A DNA stretch of 25,227 bases from a virus, in the IMG/VR virus record IMGVR_UViG_3300025704_000103, positions 1-25,227 of that record; one strand, 5' to 3'. The notes beneath the pieces were generated by a model. The model ran no database searches. It was not told the origin of the DNA and saw nothing but the letters and a program-made list of their open reading frames with translations. The translations under genes were made by a program, and so were the position numbers. Positions 6,757-14,596 of this stretch are shown here, piece by piece. Position 1 is the first letter of the stretch. Each line of letters begins with the position of its first letter.

Positions 6757-9471
6757 ATGGCAGTAATAACAGGATGGGGGCGTGGCTCGTGGTCTGAAAT
6801 GGCTTGGGGTTCAGCTATTCCTGTTACTGCTTCAGGTGTTTCAGGTGCAGGTTCGGTTGGATCAGTAAGTGCTTCTGGTGCTTCAGATGTGCCATCAAAT
6901 GGATTACAAGCGAATGCTTCAGTTACATCTGTTTCTGTTATTGCAGAAGCAAATGTTTCTCCAAATGGTCTAACCTCTACAGGTCAAGTTGGTGTTGTTT
7001 CGACATCAACTGCGGTAGGTGTTGATGTAACAGGTCTAACCTCAACAGGCGGAATAGGGTCTGTTTCTGTAGCTGAGGGTGTTGGCCTCAACGTATTAGT
7101 TACTGGCGCTTCTTCTACAGGAGAAATAGGTTCTGTTTCTGTTGTTGCAAAAGCTGTTAGTAATGCTACTGGAGTTCTTGGTACAGGCTCTGTAGGTACT
7201 GTTACTGTAGTTGAGGCGACTGGTGCTAACGTATCAGTTACTGGCGTTTCCTCCGCAGGATTATCTGGATCAACAACTGTAAACGCAAATGCAGATATTA
7301 ATGCAACAGGTGTATCAGCAGTAAGCGGAATAGGTACCGTTACTGTAATTGAAGCGACTGGTGTCAACGTATTAGTTACTGGAATTTCTTCTACAGGATT
7401 ATCTGGATCAACAACCGTTATTGCAGATGCAAATATTAATGTTACAGGAGCATCTGCAACAGGTGTAATAGGTTCTGTTGCTGTAACTGAAGGTGTTTCT
7501 ATAAACGTTACTGGAGTATCTTCTTCAGGTAATATTGGAACAGTCTTTATAATTGGTAATTCCAATGTTCCAGCAAATGGATTACAGGCAAATGCTTCAG
7601 TTTCACCTGTATTAGTAAACGCAGATGCAAATATTAATGTAACAGGTGTATCTGCAACAGGTTTAATAAGTTCCGTTTCTGTTACTGAAGGTGTTGGCGT
7701 AAATGTATCCGTCACTGGCATTGGAGCTACAGGGCAAGTAGGTTCTGTTTCTGTTATTTCAAAAGCAAATATTAATGTAACAGGTGTATCTGCAACGGGT
7801 CAAGTCGGTACGGCTGGGGTACAAGAAGGTGCAAATGCGCCTGTCGTTGGTGTATCTGGAACAGGAGTGGTTAACTCTGTAACGACCTCTATGGGAACAA
7901 GTTTTTCTGTCATTGGTGTATTTGCAACAGGAACGGTTGACTCTGTTACTGTAACTGAAGGTATCTCTGTTAACGTTACTGGAGTATCTTCTTTAGGTTC
8001 TATTGGCTCAGTAAGTATTATTGCTGAAGCCAATGTCCCAACAGTTGGATTGCAAGCGAATGCTTCAGTTACATCTGTATTAGTAAATGCAGATGCAAAT
8101 GTTAACGTAACAGGAGTATCATCAACAGGCGGAATAGGTTCTGTTTCTGTTGTTGAAGGTGTTGGGGTCAACGTACCTGTTACGGGTTTGTCCACAAATG
8201 GACTGATTGGTTCTGTATTAGTAAATGCAGATGCAAATGTTAATGTAACAGGTGTATCATCAACGGGTCAAGTCGGTACGGCTGGGGTACAAGAAGGTAT
8301 TGGTGTCAACGTGCCTGTTACAGGTGTATCTGCAACAGGCGGATTAGGTTCCGTTACTGTAAAAGAAGGTGTAAATGCTTTTGTCACTGGAGTATCTGCA
8401 ACAGGCGGATTAGGTTCCGTTACTGTAAAAGAAGGTGTAAATGCTTTTGTCACTGGAGTATCTTGCACAAGTAACATTGGAATAGTTTCTATAATTGGTA
8501 ATTCTAATGTACCTTCTGTAGGGCTTTCTTCAAGTGGGCTTATTGGTTCTGTTTTAGTAGCTGCAAATTCTAATTCCTCAGTTACTGGCGTTTTAGCTAC
8601 AGGTGCAGTTAATTCTGTAACTGTAAAAGAAGGTACTTCTGCTTTTGTTACTGGAGCATCTTGCACAGGTAATATTGGAACAGTTTCTATAATTGGTAAT
8701 TCTAATGTGCCTTCTGTAGGGCTGTCTTCAAATGGAGTGGTTGGTTCCGTTTCGGTAGCTGCAAATTCTAATTCTTTAGTTACGGGATTATCTGCAACAG
8801 GTGCAGTTGACTCTGTAACTATAAATGAAGGTATCTCTGTAAACGTTACAGGATTATCTTCTTCAGGTAACATCGGAACAGTTTCTATAATTGGTAATGC
8901 CATTGTTCCTTCTACGGGATTGTCTTCAAGTGGACTTATTGGTTCTGTTTCTGTTGTTGCAAATTCTAACTCTTCAGTTACGGGCATTGCAGCCACAGGA
9001 TCACCCGGATCAACAACCGTAATTATAGAATCTGTAGTTAATGCTACTGGAGTATCTGGCACAGGCTCTTTAGGTTCTGTTGCTGTTACTGCTGGCGGAA
9101 AAATTCCTGTTACTGGCCTTGAATCAACTGCATCTGTAGGTGCGGTTGCTGTTATCGCTGAAGCAGTTGTTAATCCGACTGGAATTTCTGCTACAGGTTC
9201 TGTTGGCTCTGTAGACGTAGGTACTTTTATTACAGTAAACGCAATAGGTTCACAAGGAACAGGGCAAGTAGGTTCTGTTTCTGTAGAACTTAACGCAATT
9301 ATTAATGTTACAGGAGTATCTGCTACAGCAAATACTGCTCAAGTTTTAGTTTGGGGGGCTATTGTGCCAAATCAAAATCCAAGCTATAATCCAATTAATC
9401 CATCTTCTACCCCATCGTGGACTGACGAATCTCCGTCTCAAAGTCCCGGATGGGACGATATAGCAGCATAG
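6757..9471 (+). CDS. Giant repeat fibre/adhesin-like virion protein
   Basis: A 904-residue protein in three parts. Residues 1-22 (TGWGRGSWSEMAWGSAIP) form a Trp/Gly-rich head. Residues 23-872 are 38 tandem units of 22 residues (24 in seven of them) with the pattern V-x-V-T-G-V-S-a-T-G-x-I-G-S-V-S-V and a variable, often acidic, turn. Residues 873-904 form a Pro/Ser/Trp tail (SWTDESPSQSPGWDDIAA). Cysteines are nearly absent. Alternating small hydrophobic and Ser/Thr/Gly residues with constant length suggest a regular beta solenoid or fibril, as in tail fibres. It lies beside the fibre gene at 9481. Receptor binding or surface display is inferred; the high Ser/Thr/Asn content makes it a possible glycosylation target. 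Confidence 0.85.
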   Translation: MAVITGWGRGSWSEMAWGSAIPVTASGVSGAGSVGSVSASGASDVPSNGLQANASVTSVSVIAEANVSPNGLTSTGQVGVVSTSTAVGVDVTGLTSTGGIGSVSVAEGVGLNVLVTGASSTGEIGSVSVVAKAVSNATGVLGTGSVGTVTVVEATGANVSVTGVSSAGLSGSTTVNANADINATGVSAVSGIGTVTVIEATGVNVLVTGISSTGLSGSTTVIADANINVTGASATGVIGSVAVTEGVSINVTGVSSSGNIGTVFIIGNSNVPANGLQANASVSPVLVNADANINVTGVSATGLISSVSVTEGVGVNVSVTGIGATGQVGSVSVISKANINVTGVSATGQVGTAGVQEGANAPVVGVSGTGVVNSVTTSMGTSFSVIGVFATGTVDSVTVTEGISVNVTGVSSLGSIGSVSIIAEANVPTVGLQANASVTSVLVNADANVNVTGVSSTGGIGSVSVVEGVGVNVPVTGLSTNGLIGSVLVNADANVNVTGVSSTGQVGTAGVQEGIGVNVPVTGVSATGGLGSVTVKEGVNAFVTGVSATGGLGSVTVKEGVNAFVTGVSCTSNIGIVSIIGNSNVPSVGLSSSGLIGSVLVAANSNSSVTGVLATGAVNSVTVKEGTSAFVTGASCTGNIGTVSIIGNSNVPSVGLSSNGVVGSVSVAANSNSLVTGLSATGAVDSVTINEGISVNVTGLSSSGNIGTVSIIGNAIVPSTGLSSSGLIGSVSVVANSNSSVTGIAATGSPGSTTVIIESVVNATGVSGTGSLGSVAVTAGGKIPVTGLESTASVGAVAVIAEAVVNPTGISATGSVGSVDVGTFITVNAIGSQGTGQVGSVSVELNAIINVTGVSATANTAQVLVWGAIVPNQNPSYNPINPSSTPSWTDESPSQSPGWDDIAA
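8326..8457 (+). repeat. Perfect 66-bp tandem duplication
   Basis: 8326-8391 and 8392-8457 are identical base for base, while neighbouring units differ at many third positions. This is the youngest duplication in the array and adds exactly one 22-residue unit. Confidence 0.9.
8443..9036 (+). repeat. Higher-order 198-bp repeat (three units x three)
   Basis: Blocks 8443-8640, 8641-8838 and 8839-9036 each hold three units in the same order: a C/S-T-G-N-I-G-T-V-S-I-I-G-N unit, a V-P-S-V-G-L-S-S unit and a V-T-G-x-x-A-T-G unit. The three-unit block therefore expanded as a whole after the single unit diversified. Confidence 0.8.
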
Positions 9472-9480
9472 GAACGCAAA

Positions 9481-11187
9481 ATGGCTAGTACATATACGTT
9501 AAATAACGGTATCGAACTCATTGGCACAGGCGAACAGTCTGGTACATGGGGCGATACAACAAATACAAATTTTGAACTAATTGATACTGCACTAGACGGT
9601 CAGATTAGCTTAACATTATCATCAGCAGGCTCTTCTGGATCGCCAAACGCGCTTCCAGTTTCAGATGGCGCATCATCTAACGGTAGAAATCGTTTAATTT
9701 CTTATGTAGATGGCGGCGATCTTGGAGCAACAGCTTATGTTCAATTAACCCCAAATGACGCTGAAAAGATCATTTACATTCGAAACGCTTTATCTGGATC
9801 ACGCAGTATTATTGTCTTTCAAGGTACATATAACGCATCTAATGACTATGAAATTCCAGCGGGTACAACAGCAGTTGTTTACTTTAATGGTGGCGGCACA
9901 GGTGCCGTAGCCGCAAACGTATTTAACAATGCTTACTTTGATGGTTTAAGATTAGGTAGCGTTTCTGTTACAGCAATTCTTGATGAAGATAATATGTCGT
10001 CTAACAGTGCTACAGCTCTTTCTACACAACAGTCTATTAAGGCATATGTAGATAGTCAGGTTGGCACAGTTGATACGCTTGCTGAGATTCTTGCTAACGG
10101 CAACACTACAGCTACAGACCAAAAGATACAGTTTAGAGACAGCGCTATATACATAAACTCTAGCGCAGATGGGCAGTTAGACCTTGTTGCTGACACAGAG
10201 ATTCAAATAGCAGCTACGACTATAGATATGAATGGTAACTTAGATATATCAGGTACAGTCGATGGGGTAGATATTGCAGCTAGAGATGCGGTGTTAACCT
10301 CTACAACGACGACTGCGAATGCAGCACTACCTAAAGCTGGCGGTGCTATGACAGGCGCTATTACAACCAATTCTACTTTTGATGGTAGAGACGTAGCAAC
10401 TGACGGAACTAAACTAGATGGTATTGAGGCTTCAGCGGATGTAACAGACACAACTAATGTAACTGCTGCAGGGGCCTTGATGGACAGCGAAGTTACTAAT
10501 CTTGCTGAAGTAAAAGCATTTGATAGTACGGATTATGCTACGGCAGCACAGGGTACAACCGCAAACAATGCTCTACCTAAAGCTGGTGGGGCTATGACAG
10601 GTGCTATCACAACTAACTCAACTTTCGATGGGCGTGATGTAGCTACGGACGGTACAAAGCTAGACGGTATAGAAGCAAGCGCAGATGTAACAGACACTGC
10701 AAACGTAACTGCGGCTGGCGCATTGATGGATAGCGAACTTACCAACCTTGCGGCAGTCAAAGCGATTAACCAAAGTTTGGTTACTGGGGCTAGTCCTACG
10801 TTTGCTGGGCTGACTGTAGGAGGTAACATAGCAGTTACAGGTACAGTAGACGGACGTGATATAGCTACAAACATACCAGCTTCTTTAGGTACAGCAGGAC
10901 AAGTTCTTACAGTTAATGCAGGTGCAAGTGCTGGTGAATGGGCAGACGCTGGTGGTGGTGTATCTTTTTCAAGTGAGATTTTTACAGCCTATAGTGACAC
11001 AGGCCAACAACGTAACTCGAATACTGGTAATACAACTTATCTTGAAGTGACAGCATTTACAAATTTAGGAAATGAATGGCCTATGACACGTTATCAAGCT
11101 ACAATTACACAAACGGTACTATTCGACGATAATGGAAGAGTAAACTATCGATTAGATATGCGCCGTGGATACAGAACATTTAGTTAA
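9481..11187 (+). CDS. Tail fibre protein with internal duplication
   Basis: A 568-residue tail fibre. The N-terminus (NNGIELIGTGEQSGTWGDTT, then NTNFELIDTALDG) is a block I recall at the start of many marine phage fibres and probably attaches the fibre to the virion. A helical stretch (STQQSIKAYVDSQVGTVDTL) leads to a trimeric-fibre type shaft with the motif DGRDVATDGTKLDGIEASAD, present twice (residues 282-346 and 364-428, 82 residues apart). The C-terminal domain (about 480-568) is beta-rich and likely the host-contact part. It is nine bases after the repeat protein. No intramolecular chaperone motif is visible. Confidence 0.88.
   Translation: MASTYTLNNGIELIGTGEQSGTWGDTTNTNFELIDTALDGQISLTLSSAGSSGSPNALPVSDGASSNGRNRLISYVDGGDLGATAYVQLTPNDAEKIIYIRNALSGSRSIIVFQGTYNASNDYEIPAGTTAVVYFNGGGTGAVAANVFNNAYFDGLRLGSVSVTAILDEDNMSSNSATALSTQQSIKAYVDSQVGTVDTLAEILANGNTTATDQKIQFRDSAIYINSSADGQLDLVADTEIQIAATTIDMNGNLDISGTVDGVDIAARDAVLTSTTTTANAALPKAGGAMTGAITTNSTFDGRDVATDGTKLDGIEASADVTDTTNVTAAGALMDSEVTNLAEVKAFDSTDYATAAQGTTANNALPKAGGAMTGAITTNSTFDGRDVATDGTKLDGIEASADVTDTANVTAAGALMDSELTNLAAVKAINQSLVTGASPTFAGLTVGGNIAVTGTVDGRDIATNIPASLGTAGQVLTVNAGASAGEWADAGGGVSFSSEIFTAYSDTGQQRNSNTGNTTYLEVTAFTNLGNEWPMTRYQATITQTVLFDDNGRVNYRLDMRRGYRTFS
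10324..10764 (+). repeat. 82-residue internal duplication in the fibre shaft
   Basis: Copy 1 at 10324-10518, copy 2 at 10570-10764. Over 65 codons the proteins differ at only three residues (T/A, V/L, E/A), but by my count about 35 codons differ synonymously. Confidence 0.9.
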
Positions 11188-11200
11188 TTAGGAGAAAATA

Positions 11201-11614
11201 ATGTGGTTTTTATTTAATGAAAAAGATGATAGTTTTGCAACATGCGATTCTAAAGAAGAAAATATTGAAGCTATTATGAGACAGATTGATGGTGTATATA
11301 AAATTCATATTTCAAACTTTTCTACTACATCTCACCCAGAAACAATAGACGACACAGACTTGTCAGCACTTTTTTATGATCAAGAAGCCGAAAATGTTTT
11401 TATTCCAGCAGGAACTATAACTACAAGTACAGCAACTGGCAAAAAGCGTCTTGAAGAACTTCTTAAATCTGAGGTTATTTTACCAAAAGAAGAACAAAAT
11501 AGTTTTATTATAGATTTAGCTAAATCAGAATTACCTGAATCTGTTTATAATGAAATTATTAAAGACATTGACTCTAGTGATGCAGAAGATGTTTTAGATG
11601 CTTTAGAAGATTAG
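11201..11614 (+). CDS. Acidic hypothetical protein at head of accessory cassette
   Basis: A 137-residue acidic protein (many Asp/Glu, pattern DSSDAEDVLDALED at the end) with no signal peptide or membrane segment. Start is set by AGGAGAAAATA before the ATG. The first half has a beta-rich look (MWFLFNEKDDSFATCDSKEE; IMRQIDGVYKIHISNFSTTS), the second half is helical. It ends 4 bases before the next gene, so it belongs to the coupled five-gene cassette. I do not recognise a family. Its place directly after the fibre gene leaves a fibre-assembly or fibre-chaperone role possible, or a partner of the enzymes downstream. Confidence 0.75.
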   Translation: MWFLFNEKDDSFATCDSKEENIEAIMRQIDGVYKIHISNFSTTSHPETIDDTDLSALFYDQEAENVFIPAGTITTSTATGKKRLEELLKSEVILPKEEQNSFIIDLAKSELPESVYNEIIKDIDSSDAEDVLDALED

Positions 11615-11618
11615 TATT

Positions 11619-12143
11619 ATGCTTGTTAAAAAAATTGATCCAAACCCAAAAGTTACAACTATCCTAAAAGAAACTATTGTTAAAACAAAAAACACATGGG
11701 CAAATTTAAAACCTAAAAATTCTACTTATGAAGAATTTAAATCACAAGCATTACCAGAACAAGATGTAACAAACCCTAATACAGATTATATCAGAATTAA
11801 CTCTATACTTAATGGGTCTATCCGTAATACTACAAAACAACTAGAAACAGCGAAGAGTATATTAGGTGCAGACGAAATTACGAATAGCGTTGTTTATAAC
11901 CCTATGTCTTTTATGAAATGGCACACAAACAGCAATAACTGTGGAAAGCGTATTTACTATACTTTTAGTAATAAGCCCTCAGTATTTATGTGGAAGCATC
12001 CAAAAACAAATGAAATTATATTAGAAAAAGATAACGCAGGTTGGTCTGCTAGAGAATTTATTGTAGATCATAATTATTTATTATGGCATTCTATCTGGGC
12101 AGAGGGTTTAAGGTTTAGTTACGGCTTTAATAAAAAGCTGTAA
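11619..12143 (+). CDS. 2-oxoglutarate-oxygenase-like protein with H-x-N site
   Basis: A 174-residue protein. The C-terminal half shows the order of marks of the 2OG-Fe(II) double-stranded beta-helix fold: H102-T-N104 in FMKWHTNSNN, H157 in LLWHSIW and R165-F-S167 in LRFSYGF, the last fitting the R-x-S that binds 2-oxoglutarate. The usual metal-binding Asp/Glu of H-x-D/E is Asn here. The first 75 residues are Lys/Thr/Asn-rich and not recognisable. Either the enzyme has an unusual metal site or it is a non-catalytic fold relative. It overlaps the next gene by one base. Assignment is by motif spacing only. Confidence 0.6.
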   Translation: MLVKKIDPNPKVTTILKETIVKTKNTWANLKPKNSTYEEFKSQALPEQDVTNPNTDYIRINSILNGSIRNTTKQLETAKSILGADEITNSVVYNPMSFMKWHTNSNNCGKRIYYTFSNKPSVFMWKHPKTNEIILEKDNAGWSAREFIVDHNYLLWHSIWAEGLRFSYGFNKKL

Positions 12144-13033
12144 TGGAGATTACCAAACATGCACTTACTTTTGAGGATATGGCGACAGAGTGGATAGAGA
12201 GACGATCTTATAGTCCTTTAAAATCACAGAACTTTTCTACTTTACTTAAAATTACGAATGCCTTAACTGAACTAGCTAACCCTATAGATTTTTTAGTAGA
12301 TCACATGTATACCCCTAACTCAAAAACTTTTATAATAGGTTCTGGTTTTGGGAAGTTTAGCCATTTTAGAATTGTTAAAGCAGGATTATATATAAACAGA
12401 AATCCTAGATTTAATTTATGGAAAAAATACAAGCCTGATGAAATTACTTATAATTATTTTAAAGAAGAAAATTTACAGAAATACACACAAAAACTACCTC
12501 TTTATGTAAAGCAACATCCTTACGATGTGTTTTTTATACAAAGACGTATAGATACGTTTGCTTTTTTAGATGCCTGTAAATACGCTAATCAAACAAAAAC
12601 AAAGACTATTTTTAAGTATCATCCAACTCCAGATACAATTACAACTAATGATATGATGTATAAGATTTGTAAGAAAACTGGTTTACTTAGCGAGTATACT
12701 ATATTTTTATCTGATTATGATGCAACAAGCTTAATAAAACAAGCAGACTTTAGTTATAGTATGGACAGCGCAACAACGCTAAATGCTTTAGTTCATGGAA
12801 TACCTTGTATGACTTATGCAGACACACCACTATCAGAAGTTGTCCCAGTTTATAGAAGTCGCTTTGATTATAAAAAGCCAGTAGCAACTAGCGATGAAGA
12901 CACTTCTAAATTTTTAAACTGGTATTATAATCGTTTAGTAATTGATGTTGATAAGCCTAATTTTAAAGATAAATTAGCTACTATCTTAAATAAATATGCT
13001 AATGGTATAAAAACTCGTGAGGTATACTCTTGA
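12143..13033 (+). CDS. Glycosyltransferase-like protein (capsule KpsC/KpsS type)
   Basis: A 296-residue protein. The second half has the signature of bacterial capsule-type transferases with a GT-B-like fold: KYHPTPD with H160 followed by a block ending in QADFSYS and DSATTLNALVHGIPCMTY (about 208-225), the position where related enzymes bind the nucleotide sugar. The first half (SKTFIIGSGFGKFSHFRIVK; LPLYVKQHPYDVFFIQRRID) looks like the acceptor-side domain. No signal peptide or membrane segment, so cytoplasmic. Its ATG overlaps the previous stop. It may add a sugar to a host surface glycan or to a virion protein; the donor and acceptor cannot be read from the sequence. Confidence 0.65.
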   Translation: MEITKHALTFEDMATEWIERRSYSPLKSQNFSTLLKITNALTELANPIDFLVDHMYTPNSKTFIIGSGFGKFSHFRIVKAGLYINRNPRFNLWKKYKPDEITYNYFKEENLQKYTQKLPLYVKQHPYDVFFIQRRIDTFAFLDACKYANQTKTKTIFKYHPTPDTITTNDMMYKICKKTGLLSEYTIFLSDYDATSLIKQADFSYSMDSATTLNALVHGIPCMTYADTPLSEVVPVYRSRFDYKKPVATSDEDTSKFLNWYYNRLVIDVDKPNFKDKLATILNKYANGIKTREVYS

Positions 13034-13644
13034 TATATGAAGAACCTATTCCACATTATATTATAAAGGGTGATCCTTTAATGTATGCTAGAGGTTTAAA
13101 AACATTTACTAAAAATAAACGTAATTTAAATTACAAAAAAAACATACGCCAGAATAGCCCTATAAATGATGAAAAATTAAAAAAATATTTAGAAGGTGTT
13201 TTGTCTAATGCTTATATTTCTTTTAAGCCTTACTTGCAAAAAGCTTACCCCAAATGGGTACTTGGAGAACCTAATTTTAAAACCTATTATTCTATTAATC
13301 CAGCGTCAGATAAGCCTTTTAACCCTCGGATGTGGCACTTAGATACAGGTGAAAAAGTTCTTATAGGTCTTTGGTATGCCAAGCATCCTGACGATGATGC
13401 AGGGGGTGACTTATACATTTCTGATAGAAAAAAATATAAAAAAATACCGTATGATACTAATAATCTTGTTATAATTCCTAACTTGCCTAATGCTTGGCAT
13501 TCTGTGAGCAAAAGACAACCTTCAAAATATGATAGGTTATTTTTTAATTTTATGATGACACATAATGGAGATCATTTACATGATTACCGAAGAAACGCTG
13601 ATGGGTCTGACGAATTTAAACCCATTACAAATAACTATAAATAG
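13030..13644 (+). CDS. 2-oxoglutarate/Fe(II)-dependent oxygenase
   Basis: A 204-residue protein with the full 2OG-Fe(II) facial triad: H103-L-D105 in MWHLDTGEKVLIGLW, distal H157 in NAWHSVSKR, and R169 in YDRLFFNFM as the likely 2-oxoglutarate anchor. The fold marks GGDLYI and NNLVIIPN between the triad residues are typical of prolyl-4-hydroxylase-like enzymes, which hydroxylate proteins or small molecules. The start is TTG at 13030 giving a TTGA overlap with the upstream stop; ATG at 13081 is the alternative and keeps all active-site residues. No signal peptide. Substrate unknown; a protein or sugar handled by the neighbours is possible. Confidence 0.8.
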   Translation: MIYEEPIPHYIIKGDPLMYARGLKTFTKNKRNLNYKKNIRQNSPINDEKLKKYLEGVLSNAYISFKPYLQKAYPKWVLGEPNFKTYYSINPASDKPFNPRMWHLDTGEKVLIGLWYAKHPDDDAGGDLYISDRKKYKKIPYDTNNLVIIPNLPNAWHSVSKRQPSKYDRLFFNFMMTHNGDHLHDYRRNADGSDEFKPITNNYK

Positions 13645-14521
13645 AGCTGTTTTAGAGATTAATGGTAGTTGCAATTACACTTGTACTATGTGTCCACAAT
13701 CTCAAGGCAGAGATCATTCTTTCTTAGATAGCATGGATTTAGACACTTTTAAGCGATTATTAAAAGAACTAAATCCGTCCATTGTAAATCTTGATGGGTC
13801 AGGCGAAGCTACCATGCTTAAAACTTTGCCGTATTATATTGAAGCAGTAAAAGACTTTGGTGCTAAAGCTTATATATTTTCGAATGGTCTAAAAATGAAA
13901 GGCCAATATATGAAAGATTGTGTAAATGCAGGTTTAGATTTTTATCGTTTTTCTATTATAGGATACACACCTGATTTGTACTCTAAGTGGATGAAATCGT
14001 CTTCTTTTTATTGGGTTCTTGATAATCTTTACAACATGAGAGATTATTCTGATATGTGCTTTGTTTCGTCGTATCACTTAATATTAGATAATAATAATTT
14101 AGAATACGAAAAGCAAAAATATTTATCTTTAATTGATGATGGAAATATTGAAATATGGAAAATGCACAATTGGGCTGGCTCTTATGAAAGTAGCCGCAAA
14201 GGAGAAATAAAAACTTGTGGTAGGCCATTCAGTCCAGATGCGGTAGTAAGGGCAAATGGGGCAGTTCATCCATGCTGTCAGGTCTTAGGAAAGGATGTAG
14301 AAGCAACTCTAGGCAATATTCACGACAATACCTTTGAGGAAATATGGAATGGCTCTTTGTATGAAGATTTAAGAGATCGTCACAGAACTGGCAATTATCC
14401 AGATTATTGCAAAAGTTGTGATTTTTTAATTTCTGACCCAGAGGTTCTTGTGTATAGTAATTATGCTAAAGATGGCAATATGAATGGTGCAGATTTTAAT
14501 TTAAAAGAATACACAGGATAA
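13580..14521 (+). CDS. Radical SAM protein with SPASM-type C-terminus
   Basis: A 313-residue enzyme. C31-x3-C35-x2-C38 (GSCNYTCTMCPQ) binds the 4Fe-4S cluster that cleaves S-adenosylmethionine; DGSGEATM is a GGE-like SAM motif. C-terminal cysteines C213, C232, C233, C277 and C280 (TCGRPF, HPCCQV, YCKSCDF) with GNIHDNTFEEIWNG match a SPASM domain carrying auxiliary clusters, usual in enzymes that modify peptides or sugars. I prefer the ATG at 13580, with GGAG 10 bases before it, over 13565. It overlaps the upstream gene by 65 bases. Peptide modification, sugar or alcohol oxidation are all possible. Confidence 0.9.
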   Translation: MITEETLMGLTNLNPLQITINRAVLEINGSCNYTCTMCPQSQGRDHSFLDSMDLDTFKRLLKELNPSIVNLDGSGEATMLKTLPYYIEAVKDFGAKAYIFSNGLKMKGQYMKDCVNAGLDFYRFSIIGYTPDLYSKWMKSSSFYWVLDNLYNMRDYSDMCFVSSYHLILDNNNLEYEKQKYLSLIDDGNIEIWKMHNWAGSYESSRKGEIKTCGRPFSPDAVVRANGAVHPCCQVLGKDVEATLGNIHDNTFEEIWNGSLYEDLRDRHRTGNYPDYCKSCDFLISDPEVLVYSNYAKDGNMNGADFNLKEYTG

Positions 14522-14539
14522 TTTTAACACTTAGAGCTA

Positions 14540-14596
14540 ATGGTTGCTAAAGATTATTGGTGCGGCTATTATAGTAGTAAAAAGGCAAATGAGTAA
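14540..14596 (+). CDS. Candidate 18-residue micro-ORF
   Basis: ATG to TAA encoding MVAKDYWCGYYSSKKANE; its TAA overlaps the ATG of the next gene (TAATG). The dense aromatic DYWCGYY core is unusual for a random short frame, but only a weak GAG-type ribosome site is present. It fills nearly all of the only gap in this region. Could be coupled to the downstream gene or be chance. Confidence 0.3.
   Translation: MVAKDYWCGYYSSKKANE

Larger units (their letters stand above)
6823..9372 (+). repeat. 38-unit tandem repeat, 66-bp period
   Basis: Coding repeat array inside the gene at 6757. Units are 66 bp, with 6-bp insertions (an extra V/L-N pair) in units 4, 6, 8, 13, 20, 22 and the last. The sum 22 + 38x22 + 14 + 32 residues equals the full 904, so the array is uninterrupted. 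All insertions keep the frame. Confidence 0.9.

Noticed and set aside
6984-9062. Long open frames on the - strand (7721-6984, 8195-7800, 9062-8268)
   Set aside because: They mirror the repeat gene and stay open because its codons avoid the triplets that become antisense stops; their proteins are Thr/Pro/Glu repeats with no ribosome site, inside a strong + strand gene.
6823-9372. CRISPR-like regular repeats
   Set aside because: The 66-bp period is coding, has no spacers and the copies diverge at third positions.
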